DNA of 64,000 nucleotides from Sagittula stellata E-37 (GTDB lineage: Bacteria; Pseudomonadota; Alphaproteobacteria; Rhodobacterales; Rhodobacteraceae): contig NZ_CP155729.1 of assembly GCF_039724765.1 (NCBI RefSeq), positions 1,993,501 through 2,057,500 of the forward strand, in the 5' to 3' direction. The position numbers and the translations under genes were made by a program. Shown one piece after another: positions 56,447-64,000 of the stretch. How positions within the stretch are numbered: position 1 is the stretch's first letter; the number at the start of each line of letters is the position of its first letter. Below the pieces are notes generated by a model. That model searched no databases. It saw only the letters and a list, made by a program, of their open reading frames with translations, and was not told where the DNA came from.

Positions 56447-58264
56447 TCACTCTACCGTCACAGATTTCGCGAGATTGCGGGGCTGGTCAACGTCCGTGCC
56501 CTTAGCGATGGCGGTGTGATAGGCCAGAAGCTGGGCCGGCAGCGCGTAAAGGATCGGGGTCAGGATCTCCGGCACCTCGGGCATCTGGATGACCTTCCAC
56601 ACATCGTTGCCGGCAATGGCCGCGCCCGCGCTGTCGGTCACCAGCAGGACCTGGCCGCCACGGGCCATGACCTCCTGCATGTTGGAGACGGTCTTTTCGA
56701 ATAGGCTGTCCTTCGGCGCCAGCACCACCACCGGCACATTCTTGTCGATCAGCGCGATGGGGCCGTGCTTCAGTTCGCCGGATGCATAAGCTTCGGCGTG
56801 TATGTAGCTGATTTCCTTAAGTTTCAAAGCGCCTTCATGGGCAAGCGGATACATCAGGCCACGCCCCAGGAACAGGATGTCGCGCGCTTCCGATAGGCGG
56901 CGGGCGGCCTGTGCGATGACCTCGTCGCGGCCGAGTGCCGCGTTGAAGGTGCCCGGCAGCGCGCGCAGCGCGGTCAGGATGTCGTCGCGCCGTTCGGGCG
57001 TCAGGCGGCCGCGATCTTCCGCCGCCTTCAGCGCCAGCAACAGCAGCACCGTCAACTGGCAGGTGAAGGCCTTGGTGGAGGCGACGCCGATCTCGATCCC
57101 GGCGTGGATCGGCAGGGCGAGGTCGCTTTCCCGCGCGATGGAGCTTTCGGGCACGTTGACCACCGACCAGACGACCGAGGCCTTGTCCCGGCAATAGCGC
57201 AGCGCGGCCAGCGTATCGGCGGTCTCTCCCGACTGGGAAATGAACAGCGCGGCGGTCTTCGGCGGGATCGGCGGTTCGCGGTAGCGGAATTCCGAGGCGA
57301 TATCCACGTCCACCGGCAGGCCTGCGACCTGCTCGAACCAGTATTTGGCGGTCAGCCCGGCAAGGTAGGCAGTGCCGCAGGCGGAGATTGTCAGCCGGTC
57401 GATGGTGGTGAAGTCGATGCCCGGATCGGGCAGGGCGACGCCGCTTTCGGTCAGGTATGCGGACAGGCAGGCCGAAATCACGGAGGGCTGCTCGGCGATT
57501 TCCTTTGCCATGAAGTGCTTGTAGCCGCCCTTGTCGACGCGTGCGGCGTCCATGTTGATGGTCCGCGCCTCGCGGTTGACGCGGCGGCCCTCGCGGTCGC
57601 GGATCTCGATCGTCTCGCGCGTCAGGATGGCGAGGTCGCCCTCCTCCAGGTAGGTGATGCGGTCGGTCAGCGGGGCCAGCGCGATGGCGTCGGAGCCCAC
57701 GTAGTTCTCGCCCTCGCCGTGGCCCACCGCCAGTGGGCTGCCCTTGCGCGCGGCGACCATCAGGTCTTCATGGCCGTCGAACAGGAAGGCCAGCGCAAAA
57801 GCGCCTTCCAGCTCGTCGACGGTGGCGATGGCCGCTTCCACCGGCGACTTGCCCTGCGCCATGTGGTGCTGCGTCAGCATGGCCACGGTTTCGGTGTCGG
57901 TCTCCGTCTCGGGCAGCAGGCCGGCGTCCGACAGTTTCGCCCGCAGGTCCTTGTAGTTCTCGATGATCCCGTTGTGGACCACCGCCACCGGGCCACGCTT
58001 GTGCGGGTGGGCGTTGACCTCCGAGGGGGCGCCGTGGGTGGCCCATCGGGTGTGGCCGATGCCGGACTTGCCGCGCAACGGATCGTGCACCAGCGCGTCC
58101 GACAGGTTGATGAGCTTGCCCACGGCGCGCCGGCGGTCCAGATGGCCGCCGTTCACGGTGGCGATGCCCGCGCTGTCGTAGCCGCGGTATTCGAGCCGCT
58201 TCAGCGCCTCGACGAGGATGGGGGCGACCTCATGGGTCCCGAGAACGCCGACGATTCCGCACAT
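56447..58264 (-). CDS. glmS: Glutamine--fructose-6-phosphate aminotransferase
   Basis: 605 residues: N-terminal glutaminase with the catalytic Cys2 (MCGIVGVLG) and two SIS domains, with fructose-6-phosphate site SQSGETADTLAAL and the C-terminal LAKSVTVE. It makes glucosamine-6-phosphate for UDP-GlcNAc. glmU lies directly upstream with an 11-bp gap, so glmU-glmS is an operon. I see no glmS ribozyme between them. Confidence 0.97.
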   Translation of the reverse strand: MCGIVGVLGTHEVAPILVEALKRLEYRGYDSAGIATVNGGHLDRRRAVGKLINLSDALVHDPLRGKSGIGHTRWATHGAPSEVNAHPHKRGPVAVVHNGIIENYKDLRAKLSDAGLLPETETDTETVAMLTQHHMAQGKSPVEAAIATVDELEGAFALAFLFDGHEDLMVAARKGSPLAVGHGEGENYVGSDAIALAPLTDRITYLEEGDLAILTRETIEIRDREGRRVNREARTINMDAARVDKGGYKHFMAKEIAEQPSVISACLSAYLTESGVALPDPGIDFTTIDRLTISACGTAYLAGLTAKYWFEQVAGLPVDVDIASEFRYREPPIPPKTAALFISQSGETADTLAALRYCRDKASVVWSVVNVPESSIARESDLALPIHAGIEIGVASTKAFTCQLTVLLLLALKAAEDRGRLTPERRDDILTALRALPGTFNAALGRDEVIAQAARRLSEARDILFLGRGLMYPLAHEGALKLKEISYIHAEAYASGELKHGPIALIDKNVPVVVLAPKDSLFEKTVSNMQEVMARGGQVLLVTDSAGAAIAGNDVWKVIQMPEVPEILTPILYALPAQLLAYHTAIAKGTDVDQPRNLAKSVTVE

Positions 58265-58275
58265 GGGGAGTCCTC

Positions 58276-59622
58276 TCAGTTCTGCTGCCGGGCCTTGCGG
58301 GCCTTCAGCATGTTGAACAGCTTGGTGGCAAAGCCTTCCTTGATCGTCATCTCGGCCCGTTCGATGGCCATGGCGCCGGCGGGAACGTCCTTCGTGATGG
58401 TCGAACCGGAGGCCGTCATCGCCCCGTCGCCCACCGTCACCGGGGCCACCAGCATGGTGTCCGACCCGATGAAGGCGTTCTTGCCGATCACCGTGCGATG
58501 CTTGAAGACGCCGTCGTAATTGCAGGTGATCGTGCCCGCGCCGATGTTGGTCTTCTCGCCGATCTCCGCGTCGCCGATGTAGGTCAGGTGGTTGGCCTTC
58601 ACCCCCTCGTGCAGGACAGCGTTCTTCACCTCGACGAAGTTGCCGACGTGCACGTCCTCCGCCAGTTCCGCGCCGGGGCGCAGGCGGGCATAGGGGCCGA
58701 CGATGGCGCCGCGCGACACATGCGCGCCCTCAAGGTGGCTGAAGGCGCGGATGCGGGCGCCGGTTTCCACCGTGACGCCGGGCCCGAAGACGACGTTCTG
58801 CTCGACCTCCGCATCGCGCCCGATCACCGTGTCCCAGGCGAAAAAGACGGTCTCAGGCGCGGCCAGCGTCACCCCCTCCGCCATCGCCTGGGCGCGCATG
58901 TAGGCCTGGAAGGCGGCCTCCGCCTGCGCGAGGTCCATGCGGGAGTTGACGCCCAGCGTCTCCGCCTCCGGACAGCGGACGACGGTGGCGGTCAGGCCGC
59001 GCGCCCGGGCCAGCCCGACGATGTCGGTCAGGTAGAACTCGCCCGAGGCATTGCCGTTGCCGACCTCCGCGACCAGCGCGGCCAGCGTCGCCCGGTCTGC
59101 GGACACGACACCGGAATTGCACAGCGTGATCGCGCGCTCGTCGTCGGTGGCGTCCTTGTACTCGACGATCTTCAGGAGGTCGTCGCCTTCGGTGACCAGC
59201 CTGCCATAGCGGGCGGGATCGGCGGCCTCGAAGCCCAGCACGACAACGTCGTGGGTGCGCCGCGCCTCGGTCATGGCGTGCAGCGTCTCCTCCGAGATGA
59301 AGGGCGTGTCGCCGTACAGCACGAGCACGTCGCCGTCGAACACCTCCAGCAGCGGCAAGGCCTGTCCCACCGCATGGGCGGTGCCCAACTGTTCGGTCTG
59401 CAGGACGATGTGGGCGTCGGGATCGTAATCCTTCGCCGCCGCCTCCACCGCGTCGGCGCCGTGACCGGCCACGATGATGGTGTGGTCGGGGGCCAGGCGA
59501 TAACCCGCGCGCAGGGCGTGCCACAGCATGGGCGCCTGGGCGATGCGGTGCAGGACCTTCGGCAGGTCGGAGTCCATCCGGGTGCCTTTCCCGGCGGCGA
59601 GGACGATCAGGGCTAGGGGCAT
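58276..59622 (-). CDS. glmU: Bifunctional UDP-GlcNAc pyrophosphorylase / glucosamine-1-P acetyltransferase
   Basis: 448 residues. The N-terminal uridylyltransferase has LAAGKGTRM and VLYGDTPFI; the C-terminal left-handed beta helix carries hexapeptide repeats from about 255 (VEQNVVFGPGVTVETGARIR) and the acetyltransferase region KTNIGAGTITCNYDGV. It makes UDP-GlcNAc. ATG 59622 (MPLALIVLAAGKG) is the conserved start; longer frames upstream are unsupported. Divergent from gph by 156 bp. Confidence 0.97.
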   Translation of the reverse strand: MPLALIVLAAGKGTRMDSDLPKVLHRIAQAPMLWHALRAGYRLAPDHTIIVAGHGADAVEAAAKDYDPDAHIVLQTEQLGTAHAVGQALPLLEVFDGDVLVLYGDTPFISEETLHAMTEARRTHDVVVLGFEAADPARYGRLVTEGDDLLKIVEYKDATDDERAITLCNSGVVSADRATLAALVAEVGNGNASGEFYLTDIVGLARARGLTATVVRCPEAETLGVNSRMDLAQAEAAFQAYMRAQAMAEGVTLAAPETVFFAWDTVIGRDAEVEQNVVFGPGVTVETGARIRAFSHLEGAHVSRGAIVGPYARLRPGAELAEDVHVGNFVEVKNAVLHEGVKANHLTYIGDAEIGEKTNIGAGTITCNYDGVFKHRTVIGKNAFIGSDTMLVAPVTVGDGAMTASGSTITKDVPAGAMAIERAEMTIKEGFATKLFNMLKARKARQQN

Positions 59623-59778
59623 ACGGCTCGATCTGGTTTGTTCTTCTCTGCCCGCCGTTTTATAGGCTTCACGGGCCATGACAAGCCGGGGCAGGGTCAC
59701 GCTTGGTTGCGGGATGTGACATCCGGCTCCGGGGGCGGCGGGCCGCCACGACCGGACAACGGACAGGAAGGCAGGACC

Positions 59779-60444
59779 ATGACGCGCTGTGTGATCTTCG
59801 ATCTGGATGGAACGCTGGCCGACACCAGCGCCGACCTCGTCGCCGCCGCCAATGCCTGCTTCGGGCTGATGGGCCTCGACCAGCGGCTCGACCCAGTGGC
59901 CGACGCGGGCGTGGCGCTGCGCGGCGGCAAGCGCATGCTCACCGTGGGGCTGGAACGCGCCGGGCAATACTCGGCGCAGGCGGTGGACCGCTGGTATCAA
60001 CCCTTGCTGGAGGCCTATGCCGCCGCCCTCGACACCCACACCACGCTGTATCCGGGCGCCGCCGAACAGGTCGAGGCGCTGCGCTGCGACGGCTATGCGA
60101 CGGGCATCTGCACGAACAAGCCCGCCGCCATGGCCGAGAAGCTCTTGACCTCGCTGGGTGTGCGCGACCTCTTCGGATCGCTCGTAGGCGCCGACACGCT
60201 GCCCACCCGCAAACCCGACGTGGCGCCCTACTGGGCGGCGGTCGACGGCTGCGGCGGCCGGCGCCAGTCCTCGCTCCTCGTGGGCGACAGCGACACCGAC
60301 CGCAAGACTGCGAAGGCCGCTGGCGTGCCCTGCATCCTCGTCACCTTCGCCCCCGAAGGCGAAGCTGTCCGCGCCCTCCATCCCGAAGGCTTGATCGCCG
60401 ATTTCGGCGAACTCCCGGCAGAGGTCCGCCGCCTGATCGGCTGA
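59779..60444 (+). CDS. gph: Phosphoglycolate phosphatase (HAD family)
   Basis: 221 residues. HAD motif I FDLDGTLADTS, motif II with ICTNKP, motif III-IV with TRKPDVAPYW and LVGDSDTDRKTAKAAG. It dephosphorylates 2-phosphoglycolate formed after DNA repair or photorespiration; other sugar phosphates are possible. AGGAAGGCAGGACC precedes ATG 59779. Divergent from glmU, a common pairing in this family of bacteria. Confidence 0.88.
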   Translation: MTRCVIFDLDGTLADTSADLVAAANACFGLMGLDQRLDPVADAGVALRGGKRMLTVGLERAGQYSAQAVDRWYQPLLEAYAAALDTHTTLYPGAAEQVEALRCDGYATGICTNKPAAMAEKLLTSLGVRDLFGSLVGADTLPTRKPDVAPYWAAVDGCGGRRQSSLLVGDSDTDRKTAKAAGVPCILVTFAPEGEAVRALHPEGLIADFGELPAEVRRLIG

Positions 60445-60450
60445 CAGCCC

Positions 60451-60505
60451 CTTCATCTTGGCACAAATACCTCGGAGGGGGTCCGGGGGAGGCAGCGCCT
60501 CCCCC
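60451..60505 (+). repeat. Dispersed REP-like intergenic repeat, copy 4
   Basis: CTTCATCTTGGCACAAATACC and CTCGGAGGGGGTCC, then a GGGGGAGGC-AGC-GCCTCCCCC hairpin (60485-60505). It begins seven bases after the gph stop and shares its modules with copies near 14379, 18411 and 28039. Confidence 0.7.
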
Positions 60506-60573
60506 GTGGATCGGCTGCCGCAAGGCAGGCGAAACCCATTGACCCCGCCCGGCGCCTCGGCACAGATGACGCC

Positions 60574-61773
60574 ATGACAGAACGTTTCACCGGCTCATTC
60601 ACCCAGCAGGAACCGATCCCCGACGAAGGCATCGCCGCGGCGCTGGCCGTGCTGCGCCACGGGCGCCTGCACCGCTACAACACCGCCCCGGGCGAGCTGT
60701 CGGAAACCGCGCTACTGGAACAGGAGTTCGCGGGCTTCACCGGCGCGGCCTATGCGCTGGCGGTGGCCTCGGGCGGCTATGCGCTGGGGTGCGCGCTGCG
60801 CGCCGTGGGCACGGGGCCGGGCGACAGGGTGCTGACCAACGCCTTCACGCTGGCGCCGGTGCCAGGGGCCATCGCCGCGCTCGGCGCGGTGCCGGTCTTC
60901 GTCGGGGTGACGGAGCGGCTGGTGATCGACCTCGACGACCTCGCGCTCAAGGTCCAGTCGAGCGGCGCGAAGGTGCTGATGCTCAGTCACATGCGCGGCC
61001 ACATCTGCGACATGGACGCGCTCATGGCGATCTGCGATGCGGCGGGCGTCACGGTGATCGAGGATTGCGCCCACACCATGGGGGCGTCGTGGAACGGCGT
61101 GCCGTCGGGGCGCCATGGCGCGGTCGGTTGCTATTCGACCCAGACCTACAAGCACATGAACTCGGGCGAGGGCGGCTTCCTCGTCACCGACGATGCGCAG
61201 ATCGCGGCGCGGGCGGTGATGCTCTCGGGCTCCTACATGCTCTTCGAGCGCCACCTCGCCGCGCCGCCGCCCGAGGCCTTCGCCGAGCTGAAATACGTCA
61301 CCCCCAACGTCTCGGGGCGAATGGACAACCTGCGGGCGGCGATCCTGAGGCCACAGCTGGCCGCGCTCGGGGCGCAGGTGGCGCGCTGGAACGCGCGCTA
61401 CGCGGTGGTGGAGGCGGGGCTGGCGGACACGCCGGGCCTGACGCTGGTCGCGCGCGATCCGAAGGAGGTGCCGGTCGGCTCCTCCTTCCAGTTCCTGCTG
61501 CTCGACTGGAGCGACGATGCGATAGGCGACGTGCTCCGCCGCTGCGCCGCGCGCGGGGTCGAACTGAAGTGGTTCGGCGGGGCCGAGCCCACGGGCTTCA
61601 CCTCGCGCTACGACAGCTGGCGCTACGTGGACAGCGAGAGGATGCCCGCCTCCGACCGCATCCTGAAGGGCATCGTCGACATGCGCCTGCCGCTCACCTT
61701 CTCGAAAGAGGACTGCGCCCTGATCGCGCGCATCGTCCGGGCAGAGGTCGGCGCGGTCTATCAGGCCGCCTGA
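60574..61773 (+). CDS. DegT/DnrJ/EryC1/StrS family PLP aminotransferase
   Basis: 399 residues of PLP-dependent fold type I. The likely PLP-binding Lys is in CYSTQTYKHMNSGEGGFLVT; VIEDCAHTMGASWNG provides the PLP-aspartate (ED) region. Such enzymes aminate sugar-nucleotide ketones or act on related small molecules; here no nucleotide-sugar genes are adjacent, so the substrate is open. The last 13 bases overlap the convergent sulfotransferase gene. Alternative: a non-sugar branch of this family. Confidence 0.85.
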   Translation: MTERFTGSFTQQEPIPDEGIAAALAVLRHGRLHRYNTAPGELSETALLEQEFAGFTGAAYALAVASGGYALGCALRAVGTGPGDRVLTNAFTLAPVPGAIAALGAVPVFVGVTERLVIDLDDLALKVQSSGAKVLMLSHMRGHICDMDALMAICDAAGVTVIEDCAHTMGASWNGVPSGRHGAVGCYSTQTYKHMNSGEGGFLVTDDAQIAARAVMLSGSYMLFERHLAAPPPEAFAELKYVTPNVSGRMDNLRAAILRPQLAALGAQVARWNARYAVVEAGLADTPGLTLVARDPKEVPVGSSFQFLLLDWSDDAIGDVLRRCAARGVELKWFGGAEPTGFTSRYDSWRYVDSERMPASDRILKGIVDMRLPLTFSKEDCALIARIVRAEVGAVYQAA

Positions 61774-63350
61774 GCCAGCAGCCCGCGTGCTTCCAGCGCC
61801 CTGCGCAGCGGCGTGAGGTGGTCGGCATAGGCCTGCCACGCAGCGTCGCTGCCGGTGTAGATGCCGTCGCGGACCTGCAACGAGCTGGCAGTGGCAACCA
61901 CACGGTCGGATGTGCCGAAGGCCAGGCAGGCGTCGTCCCAGGGCAGCCCCACGGCGTCGAGCAGCGCACCCACCGTCTCGCGCGGGGTCTCGGTCAGCGC
62001 GCTGTAGGAGAGGCGGTGGATCGGCACGCCCTGCGCCTGCCAGTGGTCCAGCGTCTCGCGATAGAGCGCCATGGCCCCGGCGATGTCGTCGAAGTCATAG
62101 GCGAAGCCGTTGCCGGTCTTCACGAAACACTGCCGGAACAGCGACCAGCCAAGCGCCATCGGGTCGCGGTCGAGCGCGACGATCCGCGCCTCGGGGATCA
62201 GCGCGTGCACCAGCCCGAGAAGCGGGAAATTGAGCGGCATCTTGTCGACCACATACCCCTGTTCCCGGCCCCCTCCGGCGAGTGTGCGGCGGTAACCGTC
62301 GCGCAGCTTTGCCAGCGTGTCCGGGTCCGGGGTGCCGGCCATCATCGCGGGCAACAGTTTGGCGCGCAGGTAGGTGCATTCCCCCGCCGTGCCGACCTGT
62401 GGGTGGGCGGAGAGGATCGTTTCCGTCAGCGTGGTGCCGGAGCGGGGAAGGCCGATGACGAGGATCGGCATCGGCGCGCTGGGCGCGGGCTGCGGCAGGT
62501 CGGGCAGGTCCTTCAGCCGCGCGACCTCTGCCGCGTAGGGCGCCAGCGACAGGCCGTGCGCCTTCTTCTTCCGGGCATTGCCGAGACTATAGTGGCGAAA
62601 GGCCTCGCGCGGGCGGCGGAGGTCGTCGAAGACCTTGCCGAGCGCGAACTCCAGTTCGTACAGGTCGGCCTCGGACAGCTTGCCGGAGGCGGCGAGCTTT
62701 TTCATCTTCGCGAGGTGCGGGTCGCTGCGCGAGGTGTAGCGGCTGGTTTCCGCCAGCGCGCGGTGCGCGGCGCCGTTGGTTGGCTGGAGCCGGGTGAGCG
62801 TGGCGAACCGTGTCCGCGCCGTCTCGCGCGCGCCGTTCACATGGGCGGCCACGGCGGCCAGCCGCACGGCGTGCGGATCGTCGGGCAGGGCGTCGGCGGC
62901 GGCCTCGGCGGGCGCGCGCAGGGCTGCCATCTCGCCCAGGTCCATGAGCGTGCGGGCGAGGTCGCGGTAAAGCGTCGGTTTGTCGGGGGTGCGGCAGAGT
63001 GCTTCGGCCACGGCATCGCGGGCCTCCGCCGGGCGGCGCAGGGCGGTGAAGGCGTGGTAAAGCGCCTCATGCGGGGTTGCGGCGTCCGGGTAGCGGGCGG
63101 CGAGCGCGCGGGCCATGGTCAGCGCGGCCTCTGCCTGGCCGCCGTTCAGCAGGGCGGCGAGTCTCTGTGCCTCGGCCGGGGTGGGACGGGCGGCGCCCAG
63201 ACCGGGCAGCGCCTGCGGTCGCAGACGGTTGCGCAGGCGGTAGGCCTGCGGCGCATGAAGAAGGCTGTCCGGCAGCGCGTCCAGCAGGGCGCGTGCGCCG
63301 TCGCGGTCGCCGGCGTCCAGCAGCCGCTCTGCCTCGTCTAGGTCTGACAC
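61761..63350 (-). CDS. TPR-containing sulfotransferase
   Basis: 529 residues. The first half (about 1-270) is tetratricopeptide-like helices (AEALCRTPDKPTLYRDLART; EARDAVAEALCR). The second half begins with the PAPS-binding P-loop-like motif PILVIGLPRSGTTLTETIL and continues as a sulfotransferase domain (VALDRDPMALGWSLFRQCF). The pairing is common in alphaproteobacteria, with a presumed role in sulfating carbohydrates, proteins or small molecules; actual substrate unknown. Start ATG 63350 (MSDLDEAERLLDAGD). Convergently overlaps the DegT gene by 13 bp. Confidence 0.85.
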   Translation of the reverse strand: MSDLDEAERLLDAGDRDGARALLDALPDSLLHAPQAYRLRNRLRPQALPGLGAARPTPAEAQRLAALLNGGQAEAALTMARALAARYPDAATPHEALYHAFTALRRPAEARDAVAEALCRTPDKPTLYRDLARTLMDLGEMAALRAPAEAAADALPDDPHAVRLAAVAAHVNGARETARTRFATLTRLQPTNGAAHRALAETSRYTSRSDPHLAKMKKLAASGKLSEADLYELEFALGKVFDDLRRPREAFRHYSLGNARKKKAHGLSLAPYAAEVARLKDLPDLPQPAPSAPMPILVIGLPRSGTTLTETILSAHPQVGTAGECTYLRAKLLPAMMAGTPDPDTLAKLRDGYRRTLAGGGREQGYVVDKMPLNFPLLGLVHALIPEARIVALDRDPMALGWSLFRQCFVKTGNGFAYDFDDIAGAMALYRETLDHWQAQGVPIHRLSYSALTETPRETVGALLDAVGLPWDDACLAFGTSDRVVATASSLQVRDGIYTGSDAAWQAYADHLTPLRRALEARGLLAQAA

Positions 63351-63469
63351 CGCCGTTTCCTTCCTGTCCGGGCTTTGCGTTCACGGCGGGCAGTTTCCCT
63401 GCTTGGCGGGCGAAGGACAAGGGTGGGGTTGTCGGGGTCACGTGATAGGCGTGGGGAGCGTCCGGGTTT

Positions 63470-63608
63470 GTCGCGCCCGGCGCAACGACGGGCGCGAGGG
63501 TCGGCGCAACAGCTGGCGCGCGCGCTGGCGCTGCGTTTGGCGCGCCAGTTGGCGCCGGGATTGGCGCGCCGGTCGGCGCAGGGTTTGGCGCGCCGGTCGG
63601 CGCGACGC
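63470..63608 (-). repeat. Tandem 12/24-bp GGCGC repeats downstream of the last receiver gene
   Basis: Three 24-bp units begin at 63537, 63561 and 63585 (TTGGCGCGCC then (T/C)CGGCGC or TTGGCGC); each is two 12-bp halves. Degenerate 12-bp units continue back to about 63470. Read on the minus strand in the frame of the receiver gene, they encode a tetrapeptide-like pattern (APTG/APNP) after that gene's stop codon. High-GC, likely slippage-derived. Confidence 0.6.
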
Positions 63609-63615
63609 AGCGGGA

Positions 63616-64000
63616 TCAGGCGGCGGGTGGCTGGACCTGAGCGCCGCAGAGCTCCGCGAGGCGAGTGTCCACCTGGCGCAACGCGTCGAGCGTCAGCGGC
63701 TTGGTCATGAAGCCGTGCACCACATCGAATGAATGGGCGCGGGCCTTGTCCTCCTCCCGCGCGGAGGTGGAGAGCATGATGACCGCGCATTTCACGAAAT
63801 GCGTGCCGAACCGGGTGGTGGCGGCATGGAGGAACTCGAACCCGTTCATGCCGGGCATGTTGATGTCGAGCAGGATGGCGTCGATCTCCGGACGGTCGGG
63901 GTTGGCGAAGAAATCCAGCGCCGTTTCGCCGCCGAGGTGCTGGTGCAGGGTGCCCACCAGCCCCGAGCGTTCGATCAGGCGTTTGTAGAGCTTCTGGTCG
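63616..64000 (-). CDS. Receiver-domain response regulator (5' end outside window)
   Basis: The frame is open to the window edge, so the N-terminal acidic pocket is missing. Visible residues run from DQKLYKRLIERSGLVGTL to the stop and include phospho-acceptor Asp in AILLDINMPGMNGFE, Ser in MLSTSARE and Lys in FMTKPLTLDAL, the classic receiver pattern. An apparent internal GTG start near 63957 would remove the first strand and is unlikely. The stop TGA at 63616 is followed in frame by the repeat-coded tail described separately. Confidence 0.85.
   Translation of the reverse strand, partial: DQKLYKRLIERSGLVGTLHQHLGGETALDFFANPDRPEIDAILLDINMPGMNGFEFLHAATTRFGTHFVKCAVIMLSTSAREEDKARAHSFDVVHGFMTKPLTLDALRQVDTRLAELCGAQVQPPAA

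Noticed and set aside
56427..58275. glmS ribozyme or riboswitch before glmS
   Set aside because: Only 11 bases separate glmU from glmS, leaving no room for a structured leader.
60789..63341. An 850-codon plus-strand open frame
   Set aside because: It overlaps the DegT gene in another frame and the sulfotransferase in antisense; Arg/Gly/Ala-rich text with no domain, typical of high-GC shadow frames.
63338..63790. A 150-codon minus-strand frame over the repeats
   Set aside because: Different frame from the receiver gene; Arg/Ala-rich product made of the repeat, not a protein domain.

Overview
The window is a stretch of an alphaproteobacterial chromosome, most likely from the Rhodobacteraceae (Roseobacter group). 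Evidence: coding DNA is roughly 60-68% G+C; gene orders are typical of that family (bamB-der, yajC/secD-secF-Mth938-like-ccmABCDG, xerD-hypothetical-small membrane protein-aroK-aroB, glmS-glmU-gph); DUF3422, DUF6314, DUF2254 and DUF1223 proteins are present; and there are intergenic hairpin repeats with a CTTCATCTTGG core. This assignment rests on reading the sequence, not on database searches. Coding density is high and almost everything is housekeeping. I see no prophage, insertion sequence, CRISPR array or rRNA operon. One tRNA (Leu, CAA anticodon) is present.

Layout. 1-3.6 kb: the tail of a YfgM-like protein, then bamB and der. 3.8-7.3 kb: a small secreted protein, a TspO-like membrane protein and serS on the minus strand, diverging from a short RTX protein. 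7.4-14.3 kb: a trypsin-like protease, then the export and cytochrome c block yajC, secD, secF, an Mth938-like gene and ccmA, B, C, D, G. 14.4-20.3 kb: a tiny secreted protein, a YjhX-like toxin homologue, acnA, a GFA-family gene and a DUF1223 gene. 20.3-24.5 kb: an LpxL-like acyltransferase, a divergent fliG, a single-receiver response regulator and two neighbouring secreted proteins that share a Cys-x-x-Gly...Cys motif. 24.6-31.9 kb: purB, a DUF6314 gene, a DUF3422 gene, a YeeE/YedE transporter, and mmsA divergent from a LysR regulator. 32-37.2 kb: a CBS protein, coaD with an alpha/beta hydrolase, a DUF1127-like small protein, gap, dsbB, a YqaA-like gene and tRNA-Leu.

37.2-42.3 kb is the most distinctive part. 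About 1.3 kb of gene-poor, partly AT-rich DNA lies next to the tRNA. It is followed by a 1094-residue secreted protein built as an N-terminal beta domain, three cadherin/Ig-like repeats, an RTX calcium-binding block and a C-terminal Hint (self-processing) domain, then a strong terminator and a second stand-alone receiver protein. 42.4-49.9 kb: a MobA-like nucleotidyltransferase, a DUF2254 protein, a 400-bp intergenic region packed with palindromes, a CNNM/CorC protein, a hydrolase and xerD with a translationally coupled secreted helical protein. 49.9-64 kb: aroK-aroB, a site-2 protease with CBS domains, moaA, a lipoprotein, a three-gene overlapping set (DNA alkylation repair, DUF2569, PNPOx-like), glmS, glmU, gph, a DegT aminotransferase, a TPR sulfotransferase and the 3' part of a third receiver protein.

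Working together: SecDF/YajC with BamB and the YfgM-like protein serve protein export and outer-membrane assembly. CcmABCDG, DsbB and DUF1223 serve periplasmic thiol and haem chemistry. GlmS/GlmU feed UDP-GlcNAc synthesis and the LpxL-like enzyme acts in lipid A acylation. None of the observations amounts to a proven new system. The leads I rate highest are the Hint-RTX protein with its AT-rich flank, the palindrome cluster at 44.96-45.33 kb, the orphan YjhX, and the in-frame 12-bp repeat beyond the stop of the last receiver gene.
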